Below are positions 40,259 to 49,581 of a DNA stretch of 64,000 bases, one piece after another. Location: assembly GCF_000282475.1 (NCBI RefSeq), contig NZ_AKJF01000109.1, positions 16,627-80,626 on the forward strand, in the 5' to 3' direction. A model generated the notes under the pieces. That model was not told the origin of the DNA and ran no database searches. It saw only the letters and a list, made by a program, of their open reading frames with translations. Within the stretch, counting starts at the first letter, position 1, and each line of letters opens with the position of its first letter. The position numbers and the translations under genes are program-made. The stretch comes from Pseudomonas sp. GM78. GTDB taxonomy: Bacteria; Pseudomonadota; Gammaproteobacteria; Pseudomonadales; Pseudomonadaceae.

Positions 40259-41611
40259 ATGACTACGACAACAACAATAACTGCATCACCCACCAGCGCC
40301 GCTATCGATACACCGCAGATTCCACCGGGTAAGGCTTTGCTCGCGGCATTTGCCTCGACATTCGGCTGGGCGCTGGATTTGTTTGACCTGTTCATTCTGC
40401 TCTATGTGGCGCCGATCATTGGCCGCCTGTTCTTCCCCTCGGACACCCCGACACTGTCGCTGGCCGCCGTGTACGCCTCGTTCGCCGTGGCCTTGCTGGT
40501 GCGTCCACTGGGCTCGGCGATCTTTGGCGCGTATGCCGACAAACACGGTCGCAAGCGTGCGCTGATGGTATCGATGGTCGGCGTCGGTATTTCCACGGCA
40601 CTGTTTGGCGTGTTGCCAACCATTCACCAGGTCGGGGTGTTGGCCCCGATACTGTTTTTGGTATTGCGGGTGATTCAGGGCATTTTCGTTGGCGGCATCG
40701 TCGCTTCCACTCACACCATCGGCACCGAATCCATCTCGCCGCGCTATCGCGGCTTGATGTCCGGGTTGATCGGTGGCGCCGGTGCCGGCATGGGCGCGTT
40801 GTTGGCGTCAGCCACTTATCTGGTGTTGTCGCAGATCTTTCCCGGAGGTGAATTTGATGTCTGGGGCTGGCGCTGCATGTTCTTCTGCGGTCTGCTCAGC
40901 ACCTTTTTCGGGCTGGTGATGTTCCGTTACCTGGAAGAAACCCCGGTCTGGCAGCAACTGCAACAAGCGCGTAAAAACAAGGGGCCGACGGTCGTGGTCG
41001 TGTCGCCACTCAAGCGTCTGTTCGGTCGTGAGTACCGCGCCGTGATGCTGGTCAATCTGCTCATTACCTTCGGCGGCGGTGCCACGTATTACCTGGCCTG
41101 CGGTTATCTGCCGACATTGCTCAACGTGGTCGCCAAAGTGCCTCATACCCAGACTTCGCAGCTGCTCATGTATGGGTCGGTGGCAACCATTGTCGGAGCA
41201 CTGGCCTTCGGTTACCTGAGTGACCTGATCGGTCGCAAGAAGACCTTCATGCTGCTGGGTGTGATCAACCTGGTGGGCCTGCCCATGATGTTCCTTGGGG
41301 TCGCCGAACCGGGTTCGCTGACCCGCACTGCGCTGTATTGCATGGGCATAGGCTTCATGGGCGGGGCGATCATCGCGCCTATCCTGATCTTCCTCAACGA
41401 ACGCTTTGCCACCGAGCTGCGAGCCAGCGGCACCGGATTGTCCTGGAACATCGGTTTCGCCCTCGGCGGAACCATGCCGACCTTTGTGTCTCTGGTCAGC
41501 AGCAGCCCCGCGCAGATCCCCATGGTACTGGCGTTTTTTGCCGTCGGTCTGTCTGTGATCTACCTGATTGGCAGTGTGGTGATTCCAGAAACCCAAGGCA
41601 ATTTCAAATAA
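40259..41611 (+). CDS. MFS transporter, aromatic/metabolite:H+ symporter-like
   Basis: The 450-aa protein has 12 predicted TM helices. It starts at ATG 40259 (GAGG upstream), giving MTTTTTITASPTSAA. Family motifs are present: GAYADKHGRKRALM after TM2, GTESISPRYRGLMSG, and RFATELRASGTGLSWN between TM10 and TM11. This is the layout of AAHS/MHS-type organic acid importers. It follows the catabolic genes and is likely to import the pathway substrate. Its stop overlaps the convergent hydrolase by 8 bases. Confidence 0.88.
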   Translation: MTTTTTITASPTSAAIDTPQIPPGKALLAAFASTFGWALDLFDLFILLYVAPIIGRLFFPSDTPTLSLAAVYASFAVALLVRPLGSAIFGAYADKHGRKRALMVSMVGVGISTALFGVLPTIHQVGVLAPILFLVLRVIQGIFVGGIVASTHTIGTESISPRYRGLMSGLIGGAGAGMGALLASATYLVLSQIFPGGEFDVWGWRCMFFCGLLSTFFGLVMFRYLEETPVWQQLQQARKNKGPTVVVVSPLKRLFGREYRAVMLVNLLITFGGGATYYLACGYLPTLLNVVAKVPHTQTSQLLMYGSVATIVGALAFGYLSDLIGRKKTFMLLGVINLVGLPMMFLGVAEPGSLTRTALYCMGIGFMGGAIIAPILIFLNERFATELRASGTGLSWNIGFALGGTMPTFVSLVSSSPAQIPMVLAFFAVGLSVIYLIGSVVIPETQGNFK

Positions 41612-42389
41612 AGGCGGGGAGGTGCTCCAGGAATTCGCAGATCAGCTGCAAGGTCTGCTCGGACGCTTCGGTCTGGGGAAAGTGCCGACAGTTATCCAGT
41701 AACACACATCGGCAGGGTCCAGGCACCTGCCGCTGGATGACCACCAGTTGCTCGGGCGTCGCGTAGTGGTCTTCGCGACCCTGGATGACCAGCAGCGGTT
41801 TTTCGATATAAGCCAACTGCGTTTCGAGATCGTCCAGGGAAAAGTCCGGGTGCAACCAACTGTCGCTCCAGCCGTGAAAAGCACCGTCGACATTGCTCCC
41901 ATGGTGGCGCGCCAGGCGTTCGCGCAATTCGCCCTGATGCCAAGCCTCAGTGGTATGGCGAATGCCATCGAGGCTTTCGGTCTCGACAATCACGTGAGGC
42001 GCCAATGCAATGCTGCCCAACACGCGCGGAACGTTGGCGGCGGCATAGGCCAGGACGATGGATGCGCCGTCACTGTGACCGAGCAAGACCACTTGCGGCA
42101 GTTGCAAGGCATCGAGCAGTTGCCGCAGTTCACGAGGCCCGTCGCTGCTCAGGTAGTTCAGCGGACGCGGCAGGGTTACCGGGCTCGATTGCCCATAACC
42201 CTGACGGCTGTAAGTGACTACACCGTAACCGCTGGCCTGGGCCAGGCGCTGGGGAAAGTCTTTCCATTGATCGGCGCTTCCGAGGCCTTCGTGCAGCAGC
42301 ACAAGCGTCGGTCGCGATGGGTCAGCCGCAGGGATTTGGCGATATTCCAGGCGCAGCGGCCCAAGTTGCAAAAATTGTTGTGGCGACAT
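41604..42389 (-). CDS. Alpha/beta hydrolase
   Basis: This 261-aa protein has a complete catalytic triad: nucleophile S106 in GHSDGAS, D207 in GREDHYAT and H236 in CRHFPQ. LLHEGLGSADQW supplies the oxyanion hole. No signal peptide was seen, so it is cytoplasmic. It is convergent with the MFS gene and divergent from the XdhC-like gene. It could hydrolyse an ester or thioester of the pathway compound. Confidence 0.88.
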   Translation of the reverse strand: MSPQQFLQLGPLRLEYRQIPAADPSRPTLVLLHEGLGSADQWKDFPQRLAQASGYGVVTYSRQGYGQSSPVTLPRPLNYLSSDGPRELRQLLDALQLPQVVLLGHSDGASIVLAYAAANVPRVLGSIALAPHVIVETESLDGIRHTTEAWHQGELRERLARHHGSNVDGAFHGWSDSWLHPDFSLDDLETQLAYIEKPLLVIQGREDHYATPEQLVVIQRQVPGPCRCVLLDNCRHFPQTEASEQTLQLICEFLEHLPAFI

Positions 42390-42479
42390 GTTGAATCAAC
42401 GATTGAACAAGGTTGCTCGCAGGTTACCGTAAACGTAACCCTGCATGCAGCACCACGCTTTGCTTGAGGTACAGAAAAC

Positions 42480-43451
42480 ATGCGTCATCTCGATGTTCAG
42501 GTGATCGACCAGGCACTGCAATGGGCTCGCGCTGGGCAGGCACAGTGGCTGTGCACGGTGCTCTCCACCTATGGCTCGGCGCCGCGTGCGCCGGGTGCGA
42601 TGCTGGTGACCAACGGCTCGGGCGAACACGTCGGCTCGCTGTCGGGTGGCTGCGTCGAAGAGGAGTTTCTCGAAAGTCTGGCGCGCGGCGAATTACGCGA
42701 ACCGGCACAGATCGTCAGTTATGGCGACAGCGTCGAGCAACGCCACCGCCTGAGGTTGCCCTGTGGTGGCGTGCTGATAGTGCTGGTCGAACACCGCGCT
42801 GCCAGCCTTGAATGGATCGCACACCTGGAGAGTCTGCAAGCGGCGTTACTCGGTCAGCGACGTCTGCAGCGCCATATCGAGCTGAGCAGCGGTGCCTTGC
42901 GCCTGGATCCGGACGCGGGCCACGGCAGCGAACGGGTACAAGTCGACGACGAAAGGGTGCGCATCAGCGTTGGCCCGGCGTTACGCCTGATTCTGGCAGG
43001 GCTCTCGCCGGTCGCTGAAGTTTGCGCCAGTTTCGCCCGAGCCATCGGCTGCGAAGTTATCGCCTGCGACCCCCGGGAAGAGATGCTGCATGTACATCTT
43101 GAAGGCGTGGAGATGCAACGTGTGCTGCCCTCAATGTTCATTGCCGCCGGAGGTTGCCACGCGGCGACCGCGGTAGTGGCGCTGACTCACGATCCGCGAA
43201 TCGACGATCTGGCACTGATGGAAGCGGTGCACACGCCGGCGTTTTACATCGGCGCCATGGGGTCCCTGGCAACCTCGGACAAACGCGCCGAGCGGCTCAA
43301 GCGCATCGGTGGTCTCACGGATGAACAGATTGCCCGTTTGCACATGCCCATCGGCCTCGACCTGGGCAGCAAAGCCCCGGCGGAAATCGCCCTGGCGGTG
43401 GTGGCCGATATCCTGCGCGTGTATCACGGCAAAGAGCGTCATGCCTTGTAA
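42480..43451 (+). CDS. XdhC/CoxF-family molybdenum-enzyme maturation factor
   Basis: The protein has 323 residues. The N-terminal XdhC domain (LCTVLSTYGSAPRAPGAML, SLSGGCVEEEFLE) and the C-terminal Rossmann-like domain (YIGAMGSLATSDKRAERL, IGLDLGSKAPAEIALAVVAD) match XdhC proteins. These sulfurate the Mo cofactor and insert it into xanthine dehydrogenase-type enzymes. The hydroxylase encoded at 33485-37790 is the likely client. Confidence 0.92.
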   Translation: MRHLDVQVIDQALQWARAGQAQWLCTVLSTYGSAPRAPGAMLVTNGSGEHVGSLSGGCVEEEFLESLARGELREPAQIVSYGDSVEQRHRLRLPCGGVLIVLVEHRAASLEWIAHLESLQAALLGQRRLQRHIELSSGALRLDPDAGHGSERVQVDDERVRISVGPALRLILAGLSPVAEVCASFARAIGCEVIACDPREEMLHVHLEGVEMQRVLPSMFIAAGGCHAATAVVALTHDPRIDDLALMEAVHTPAFYIGAMGSLATSDKRAERLKRIGGLTDEQIARLHMPIGLDLGSKAPAEIALAVVADILRVYHGKERHAL

Positions 43452-43629
43452 GACGGTTTTTCCGACGAGTGTGGGGGCTGCGAAAGTCGAGGTAGACGCT
43501 CGGTCATTCGCGCGCGATAGTGGTTTGCTGAACCATAGAGCGATCGCCGGTGTTGAGAAATAGATAGACGCCCCGATGATATGCATTGAGGTCGATAACG
43601 ATATCGCTTCATGCGAGCGGAGAAATCTG

Positions 43630-44484
43630 ATGTCCATTGCCCAACGGGTTTTCCACGGCAGGTTTGGACGGGTCGCCTTGTTGAATATGGATCGTTCGCT
43701 GGTCACCCACACCCATTCCGAATGCCATGTGCTGGTCAAAGTGTCTGGCGAAGACACTTACTTCAACGTTAACGGTCGGCGGGTACCGCTCAGCGATCGC
43801 ACGGCGGTGCTGGTCAACGCCTGGGAGCCGCATTTCTACGATCCGCAGCCGGATGCCGGTGCCACCCTGATCCTGGCGCTCTACATCGAGCCCGCCTGGC
43901 TGGCCACTGCCCAGCAGTCGCTGGCGCTCAGCGGTCGGCCGGACTTTTTTGCCCAGTCGTGCATCGAGCTGTCGAGTCGTAATCGCACCTTGGCTGACAT
44001 CCTGGTTGCCGAAGCGCATGGCTGCGGGATTGTTCCGAAAGAGCGCATGGAATTCATGCTGTTTGATTTCCTGATCGAGCTGATCGAGGACTTTTCCAGC
44101 TGGCGGCATTTGTCGCTACTGGGTGCGCCGAACTCAGGTGAGTTCCGGGACGCACGCGTGCGCCGTGGCACCGCCTGGTTGCTTGAGCACCTCGATGATC
44201 CGAACCCGATCGACAACGCCGCACGGGCTTGTGGTCTGTCGCGGGCGCACTTTTTTGCGCTGTTCAAGAAAGATACCGGCATGACGCCGACCCTGCTGCT
44301 TAACGACGCGCGCATGCGCCGGGCTTTTGCCTGGCTTGAGCGTGAGCGCAGTGGAACATTGGGCCTGTTGTCGGAGAACCTCGGGTTCTCCGAGCAAGGT
44401 CATTTCACACGGTTTTTCCGTCAGCACATCGGAGCTTCACCCAGCCAGTATCGGCGAGTAGTGGATTGTTATCCGACGGTTTGA
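43630..44484 (+). CDS. AraC-family transcriptional regulator
   Basis: The protein has 284 residues from ATG 43630 with GGAGA upstream; an earlier in-frame start at 43576 lacks a good site. The N-terminal cupin-like sensor (THTHSECHVLVKVSGEDTYF) is followed by two C-terminal helix-turn-helix segments (DNAARACGLSRAHFFALFKK, SENLGFSEQGHFTRFFRQH). It is probably the regulator of the molybdenum hydroxylase/CoA ligase operon, responding to its substrate (inferred from position). An imperfect hairpin at about 44503-44520 follows. Confidence 0.9.
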   Translation: MSIAQRVFHGRFGRVALLNMDRSLVTHTHSECHVLVKVSGEDTYFNVNGRRVPLSDRTAVLVNAWEPHFYDPQPDAGATLILALYIEPAWLATAQQSLALSGRPDFFAQSCIELSSRNRTLADILVAEAHGCGIVPKERMEFMLFDFLIELIEDFSSWRHLSLLGAPNSGEFRDARVRRGTAWLLEHLDDPNPIDNAARACGLSRAHFFALFKKDTGMTPTLLLNDARMRRAFAWLERERSGTLGLLSENLGFSEQGHFTRFFRQHIGASPSQYRRVVDCYPTV

Positions 44485-44587
44485 ATCGAGAGAAGGGCGG
44501 GGTATTGGGCAATACTCCCGTCGGTGAAGTTAGTCGTTTATCTACAGCATTGGAGGCGTGTATAGGCTACGAAAGTTATAGAGTGGA

Positions 44588-44878
44588 CTAATCGTCCAGA
44601 AACTCATAAATCTCTTTCATGCGTTCTTCACGCATCAACTCAAGCTCTTCATTAGTGTTGGCTACCCATTGGAGAGTGAAGTCCCAACAATCGCAGTCAT
44701 GAGCGTCTGCTTCTGTTTCAAATGCTTCTTGCAGGAATTTCTGGCGATATTCTTGGGGCGACAGCCCGCAACTTTCAGCGAGGCTGTAGTTCAACTCGCT
44801 GAGTTCAAGCTGGAGCCATAAGTTGGCGTCCAGGAATTTCTTCAGAGCGTGTTCGGCTCTGAATTCTTTTGCGATCAT
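44588..44878 (-). CDS. Small acidic hypothetical protein (96 aa)
   Basis: This 96-residue protein is rich in Glu, Asp and Leu and is mostly helical (LKKFLDANLWLQLELSELNY, EELELMREERMKEIYEFLDD). The start at 44878 has AAGAGAA upstream. Two cysteines sit in a CDCWD motif. No family was recognised. It is monocistronic and reads away from the membrane protein gene on the same strand. Confidence 0.65.
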   Translation of the reverse strand: MIAKEFRAEHALKKFLDANLWLQLELSELNYSLAESCGLSPQEYRQKFLQEAFETEADAHDCDCWDFTLQWVANTNEELELMREERMKEIYEFLDD

Positions 44879-44949
44879 GAAATATTCTCTTGTGGCATGA
44901 AAAATGTGGCGGGTTGTACGAGGTCGGCCCAGCGCTAAATCGGACTATG

Positions 44950-45693
44950 TCAATTTCCTGCCATCATCCATCCTCGAACGCCATGACTCTCACTCAACTC
45001 TTTCACGACTCGAGCTGCGTCTTGTTTTTGTCTATACGGGCCGATGACGACAAAGTTGTTTTCTTTACGCGCTACCGGTAATTCCAGTTGCTTAATGGCA
45101 TTTGTGGCGCGATGACGGCTGGGTGTGTTCAACGCTATTTCGATCACCCACAAGCCGGATGAAGGCGTGGTTGAAGCTTCTTTTTTAGCGTGGAGAATAT
45201 AGCTACCGCACGTTAAGCACGGGCTTTCCAGCGTGATTAACGACCCAGGAACGGAGCGAAAGACGTGCCATTGCGGATCAGAGGTTTTTTTGCGGGCGAA
45301 GAGCACCAGGAGCAGGCCGGTAGAAGCAATCAGGCCGCTAAGGATAATTGTCCAATTGCGTGCTTGTGTGGGCAGTGAAGGCAGCGAAAAAACTGGCGAT
45401 TCGTCTGGATTTTCGATCAAAAACTGTGCGGCGTGAGCCTCCGTTGAGTCGGGTATGGGGGATTCGTTTTCCGCAAGGGGCGTGAGCCCGTCGGAATATT
45501 TCGTAGTGAGGTTTGTTACAACTTCATTAGCGGTGTCATCGATGAGCTGTTTTAGCTTTGTCACGTTTTTCTGGATGTATGAATTGTCGACATTGTTTTC
45601 ACAAAGTGGTCCTATGGCTGTGTACGTCCATAATAATGCTGATAGTTGCCCTACAACGCCCGTTACCAGGAAACCCAAGCCAAGCTTTCGCAC
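44950..45693 (-). CDS. Two-TM membrane protein with a C-terminal SPOR-like domain
   Basis: This 247-aa protein has a TM helix at about 5-27 (LGFLVTGVVGQLSALLW), a 85-residue middle region, a second TM at about 112-134 (TIILSGLIASTGLLLVLF) and a C-terminal segment at about 178-245 (LWVIEIALNTPSRHRATNAI, FVVIGPYRQKQDAARVVKEL). The last segment has the SPOR pattern of alternating beta and alpha elements that binds denuded peptidoglycan. The base composition is more AT-rich than its neighbours. The topology leaves the side of the SPOR-like domain uncertain. No specific function can be given. Confidence 0.6.
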   Translation of the reverse strand: MRKLGLGFLVTGVVGQLSALLWTYTAIGPLCENNVDNSYIQKNVTKLKQLIDDTANEVVTNLTTKYSDGLTPLAENESPIPDSTEAHAAQFLIENPDESPVFSLPSLPTQARNWTIILSGLIASTGLLLVLFARKKTSDPQWHVFRSVPGSLITLESPCLTCGSYILHAKKEASTTPSSGLWVIEIALNTPSRHRATNAIKQLELPVARKENNFVVIGPYRQKQDAARVVKELSESHGVRGWMMAGN

Positions 45694-46138
45694 GGCACCA
45701 TCTCCAAATCAAATGAATAGTTATTTGTCCCATTTCTTTCTGATAAAGCATGGTTCTATTGTTTATCCTGGGATGGTCTGGATTCTTGAGCGCGTCAGTG
45801 TGCCCAAGCGCCAAAATAAGTTGGCTTCTTTTTTGTTGTTTTAAAGAACATCGGGCTTGCACTTTATAGAATGCTGGTTGACGAAAAAGGCTCAGGTGAG
45901 CGAAAAAAAATGGTATCAGATGGGTTGTTATGCTGGCCTATTGAAACACTTGTATTTGAGGTGAATTTTGTGGCCGAAGTAACTGGCCAAAGATTTAGGT
46001 CATACCTATGCACTTGCTATAAAGGAAAGGACTGTTAGCCGGCCCTTTACGGTACGGACAGGGAGAAGCTATTGAATTTTTTGTCACCCTTTCAAACGAT
46101 GCCGGTGCCCAGCGCTACATCAATTGTCGTCATTCGGT
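45694..46138. other. AT-rich intergenic stretch of 445 bp
   Basis: No gene is supported. It is notably AT-rich around 45830-45990 and contains the upstream region of the SPOR-like gene. No clear terminator for the LysR gene was seen. Confidence 0.5.
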
Positions 46139-47029
46139 TCAACTGCGCTTCAGCGCAGAAAACTGACCACTCAACCACGTATAAAGCTGGGAAACCGCAG
46201 GGCTGATCTGCTTGCGATGCGGGCACACCAGACTCAACGGCGAAGCTTCGCCAGGAAAATCCGGCAGCAGCACAAGCAGGCGCCCAGTGGCGATATCGGC
46301 ACTGACATCCAGCCAGGATTTGTAGGCGATACCTTCACCGTCCAACGACCAGCGTCGCACGACATCGGCGTCATCGCTGAACAGTGGCCCTGAAACCTGC
46401 ACGGTTTGCCCGCCCAGGTTCCACTTGTCGTAGACCCGGCCATTTTGCAGATAGAGCAGGCAGTGATGCTTGCTCAAGTCATCCGGCGTTTGGGGAGAAC
46501 CGCAGCGTTGCACATACTCTGGCGAGGCAACAAGCACCCGCTGGTTCCACGGTGCAAGCGGCAGTGCCACGTAGTTGGCGTCTTCATTCGGGCCGTATCG
46601 AATCGCCACGTCCACCGGGTCGCGAAACAGATTGGCCATCTGGTCTGACAGGAAAAAACGCAACGTCAATTCTGGATGCTGACGGCGGAACAGCGTCAGC
46701 CACGGCAGCAGTATGTTGCGCCCCAGATCGGAGGGTGCTGTCACCTGCAGGACGCCCCGCAGCGTGGCGTTCTTACCACGCAAATTTTCCTTGCCTTGCT
46801 GCAGGGTCTCAAGCACTGAGTGGGCGGTGGGCAGATATTGCTCGCCTTCGGCAGTCAATCGCAGGCTGCGAGTGGTGCGGGCGAACAGGCGTACGTCCAG
46901 CTCGCGCTCCAGACGTTTGATGGCGGCGGCGACCTGACCAGGCAATAGATCAGCCTCCAGCGCCGCTGCGGTGAAACTGCCCAGCGCGGCGCTGCGGATG
47001 AATAAACCGAGATCATCGATGCGGATCAT
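46139..47029 (-). CDS. LysR-family transcriptional regulator
   Basis: The protein has 296 residues from ATG 47029 with GGAG upstream; the frame extends upstream without a plausible start. The N-terminal winged helix-turn-helix is clear (DDLGLFIRSAALGSFTAAAL, then VAAAIKRLERELDVRLFART), followed by a LysR substrate-binding domain. It is divergent from the quinone reductase-like gene at 47139 with 109 bases between them, the classical LysR-target arrangement. It probably regulates that gene. Confidence 0.92.
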   Translation of the reverse strand: MIRIDDLGLFIRSAALGSFTAAALEADLLPGQVAAAIKRLERELDVRLFARTTRSLRLTAEGEQYLPTAHSVLETLQQGKENLRGKNATLRGVLQVTAPSDLGRNILLPWLTLFRRQHPELTLRFFLSDQMANLFRDPVDVAIRYGPNEDANYVALPLAPWNQRVLVASPEYVQRCGSPQTPDDLSKHHCLLYLQNGRVYDKWNLGGQTVQVSGPLFSDDADVVRRWSLDGEGIAYKSWLDVSADIATGRLLVLLPDFPGEASPLSLVCPHRKQISPAVSQLYTWLSGQFSALKRS

Positions 47030-47138
47030 TTTCACTCCTGCAGTGAAAGTGTTGGCGCATTCTGCTTGTTTTTCTTTGTACTTGGGAAGTCGAAGATGGC
47101 TGCAAACGAGTGCATCACCCTTCAGACAGCGAGTGTTT

Positions 47139-48146
47139 ATGAAAGCCATCACCTTTACCGAACACGCTTTGCCCATCGACAATCCACACGCATTGATCGA
47201 CATCAGCCTCCCGGTGCCCACGCCTGGTCCACGGGATCTGCTGGTCGAAGTTCGCGCGGTGTCAGTGAATCCGGTCGATACCAAGGTGCGCGCCGGAACT
47301 TTCACAAAAGAACCGAAAATCCTCGGCTGGGATGCCACAGGCATTGTCCGCGAGATCGGCTCTGAAGTGACGTTGTTTCAGCCGGGCGATGAAGTGTTCT
47401 ATGCCGGCTCGATTGCCCGCACCGGCAGCTACAGCGAATTCCATCTGGTCGATGAGCGGATCGTCGGGCACAAGCCTCGGTCATTGAGTGCCGCCGATGC
47501 GGCAGCGTTGCCGTTGACCTCGATCACTGCCTGGGAATTGTTGTTTGACCGGCTCGGTGTCGTCGAGGCTTCGGGGGAGGGCAAGTACCTGTTGATCACC
47601 GGAGCGGCTGGGGGCGTCGGTTCGATGCTGGTGCAACTGGCACGACAGCTGACCCGCCTTACCGTCATCGGAACTGCCTCACGCCAGGAAACCGCTGATT
47701 GGGTGCGGCAGTTGGGCGCGCATCACGTGATTGATCATAGCCAGCCACTGCTCGCACAGTTGCAAGCGCTCGGCGTGCCGGAGATCGACTATGTCGCCAG
47801 CCTGACTCACACCGAACAGCACTTTGCACAACTGATCGACGTTCTCAAGCCGCAAGGGCGTCTGGGTGTGATTGACGATCCCGACAGCCTCGACGTGATG
47901 CCGCTCAAGCGCAAGTCGCTGTCGTTGCATTGGGAGCTGATGTTCACCCGCTCGCTGTACGAAACCCCGGACATGATCAACCAGCATCACCTGCTCAATC
48001 GGGTCAGCGCTCTGATTGACCAAGGTGTTCTGCAAACCACTGTGGGCGAGCACTTCGGTGCAATCAATGCGGCAAACATGCGTCGTGCCCATGCGCTAGT
48101 CGAGAGCGGCAAGGCCCGGGGCAAGATCGTTCTCGAAGGTTTCTGA
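47139..48146 (+). CDS. Zinc-type alcohol dehydrogenase-like/quinone oxidoreductase
   Basis: This 335-aa MDR-superfamily protein starts at ATG 47139. It has VRAVSVNPVDTKVRAG, GWDATGIVREIG, the NADPH-binding ITGAAGGVGSMLVQLARQL and a closing GKARGKIVLEGF. Catalytic zinc ligands are absent, as in the NADPH:quinone reductase branch (the ZADH/adhesion-type group). It probably reduces quinones or reactive enones. The ABM-domain gene follows co-directionally, so the two may form a LysR-controlled detoxification unit. Confidence 0.9.
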   Translation: MKAITFTEHALPIDNPHALIDISLPVPTPGPRDLLVEVRAVSVNPVDTKVRAGTFTKEPKILGWDATGIVREIGSEVTLFQPGDEVFYAGSIARTGSYSEFHLVDERIVGHKPRSLSAADAAALPLTSITAWELLFDRLGVVEASGEGKYLLITGAAGGVGSMLVQLARQLTRLTVIGTASRQETADWVRQLGAHHVIDHSQPLLAQLQALGVPEIDYVASLTHTEQHFAQLIDVLKPQGRLGVIDDPDSLDVMPLKRKSLSLHWELMFTRSLYETPDMINQHHLLNRVSALIDQGVLQTTVGEHFGAINAANMRRAHALVESGKARGKIVLEGF

Positions 48147-48228
48147 TTTCACTTAAGGCGGGTCGCTTGCGGGCCCGCTGAACCGCCTGCGGCATCACTT
48201 GCCATTTTTCAATGTTGGAGCGTTGACG

Positions 48229-48537
48229 ATGAATTCGTCCAGTAACGTGTTGGTATCGATTGCCGTGCTAAAGGCCAAGGCAGGCAAAGAGCTGGCATTG
48301 AAACAAGAACTGCTGGCGTTGGTAGAGCCGACCCGAGCAGAGCCGGGCAATCTCGATTATGTGTTGTTCAAGCTGCGCGACGAGCAGGACACGTTCTACA
48401 TGCGCGAGGCTTTCAGGGATCAGACGGCGCTGGATGCGCATTTTTCGATGCCTTACTTTCAGCGCTTTGCCGCCACGGCACATGACCTGCTCGAAGAGCC
48501 GTTGCAACTGATATTCCTTGAGCAGGTATCGGCCTGA
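48229..48537 (+). CDS. Antibiotic biosynthesis monooxygenase (ABM) domain protein
   Basis: This 102-aa single-domain protein starts at ATG 48229 behind GGAG. The ferredoxin-like ABM signature is visible in VSIAVLKAKAGKELALKQEL, TRAEPGNLDYVLFKLRDE and FYMREAFRDQTALDAHFSMP. Such proteins are small cofactor-independent quinol monooxygenases or structural relatives (the YgiN type). The gene lies behind a quinone reductase-like gene, supporting a quinone/quinol role. Confidence 0.88.
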   Translation: MNSSSNVLVSIAVLKAKAGKELALKQELLALVEPTRAEPGNLDYVLFKLRDEQDTFYMREAFRDQTALDAHFSMPYFQRFAATAHDLLEEPLQLIFLEQVSA

Positions 48538-48591
48538 TGATTCAACCAGTTGAACCGCACCACCTCGGCCGGCGTGGAGGCGGCCGGCGGA

Positions 48592-49581
48592 TCAATTCGC
48601 TTCAGGACGCGGCTGTACTCCGAATTGCGGAACGATGTGAGTGCCCAGCTCCTCAATGACTTGCGCAGCAGGGCGCTTTCCGTATTTGAGATTCAGGATA
48701 ACGTGGTCCACTCCGATTTCCTCAAGCGACTCCAGCAAAAACCGGAGATGGTAGTGTCCAAGTTTGAACCCCAAATGAATGCGAGTGGGCGGCGTGGACG
48801 GGTTCTCATCGAGGTCGATGTAAAGCGACTGAGTGAAGGGCTTATAGACTGAACCACATTGCTTCATGACCTCCAGCCGCCAATCTTCCACGATCAGTCG
48901 CTGCATTTTCGGTTGGCGTGGATAGTTGATCCATCCGGTGCTTTCGCGCGCGATCCAATCCAGTGACTGGCGACTATTCCCGGTCACGAGCATTGGAATA
49001 ACTTGGGTCGTGGGTTTCGGAATGAGGTCTGCGCCCTGCATCTCACCATCGCTCCAGCGAATGGGCTCGAAGCTGGTGCTGTGGGCTTTGCGAATCACCT
49101 CGTAATGCTCCCGAAAGATTTCTGCGCGCCTTTCGGGATCAACGCCAAAAGCCGAAAACTCAACAGGGCGATCGCCGGAAGCTACACCCAGAATCAAGCG
49201 ACCTGCGCTCAACTGATCGACGCTGGCTGATGCCTTGGCCGTGTGCAGAGGATGGTGTAACGGGATGGCAATGGATGCGGTGCCAAGCGCTATCTCCGAC
49301 GTATGAGCGGCCATATAGCCCAGGTATACCCAGGGGTCGAAGACTTGGCCGACATCACCGAAATTAGGGTCCCGAAGAGGCACATCGCGAAACCAGAGCG
49401 CGCAGAAGCCCAGCGCCTCTGCTCGTTTGGCCAATGCGACCTGGTTGAGCATACTCGGAGTGTCCCCATCGAAGGCCTCCAAAGGAAAGAACAATCCCAG
49501 GCTCAAATGACCCGGAGTGAAGGTTCGGCTGAACCCTCGATGCTCCTGATAAGGAGTCGTGCTCGGCCGATACATACTCAT
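48592..49581 (-). CDS. LLM-class flavin-dependent oxidoreductase
   Basis: The protein has 329 residues from ATG 49581 with TGAGGAAG upstream; the frame continues 66 codons further but without a start signal. It is a luciferase-like TIM-barrel flavoprotein (LSLGLFFPLEAFDGDTPSM, LAKRAEALGFCALWFRDVP, SAGRLILGVASGDRPVEF). These enzymes use reduced FMN or F420 for oxidations. A decayed fragment of a second copy lies at 52855-52982. Confidence 0.9.
   Translation of the reverse strand: MSMYRPSTTPYQEHRGFSRTFTPGHLSLGLFFPLEAFDGDTPSMLNQVALAKRAEALGFCALWFRDVPLRDPNFGDVGQVFDPWVYLGYMAAHTSEIALGTASIAIPLHHPLHTAKASASVDQLSAGRLILGVASGDRPVEFSAFGVDPERRAEIFREHYEVIRKAHSTSFEPIRWSDGEMQGADLIPKPTTQVIPMLVTGNSRQSLDWIARESTGWINYPRQPKMQRLIVEDWRLEVMKQCGSVYKPFTQSLYIDLDENPSTPPTRIHLGFKLGHYHLRFLLESLEEIGVDHVILNLKYGKRPAAQVIEELGTHIVPQFGVQPRPEAN

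Noticed and set aside
47030-47344. N-terminal extension of the LysR regulator
   Set aside because: It would cover the divergent promoter and the start of the next gene. The LysR fold starts at MIRIDDLG (47029).
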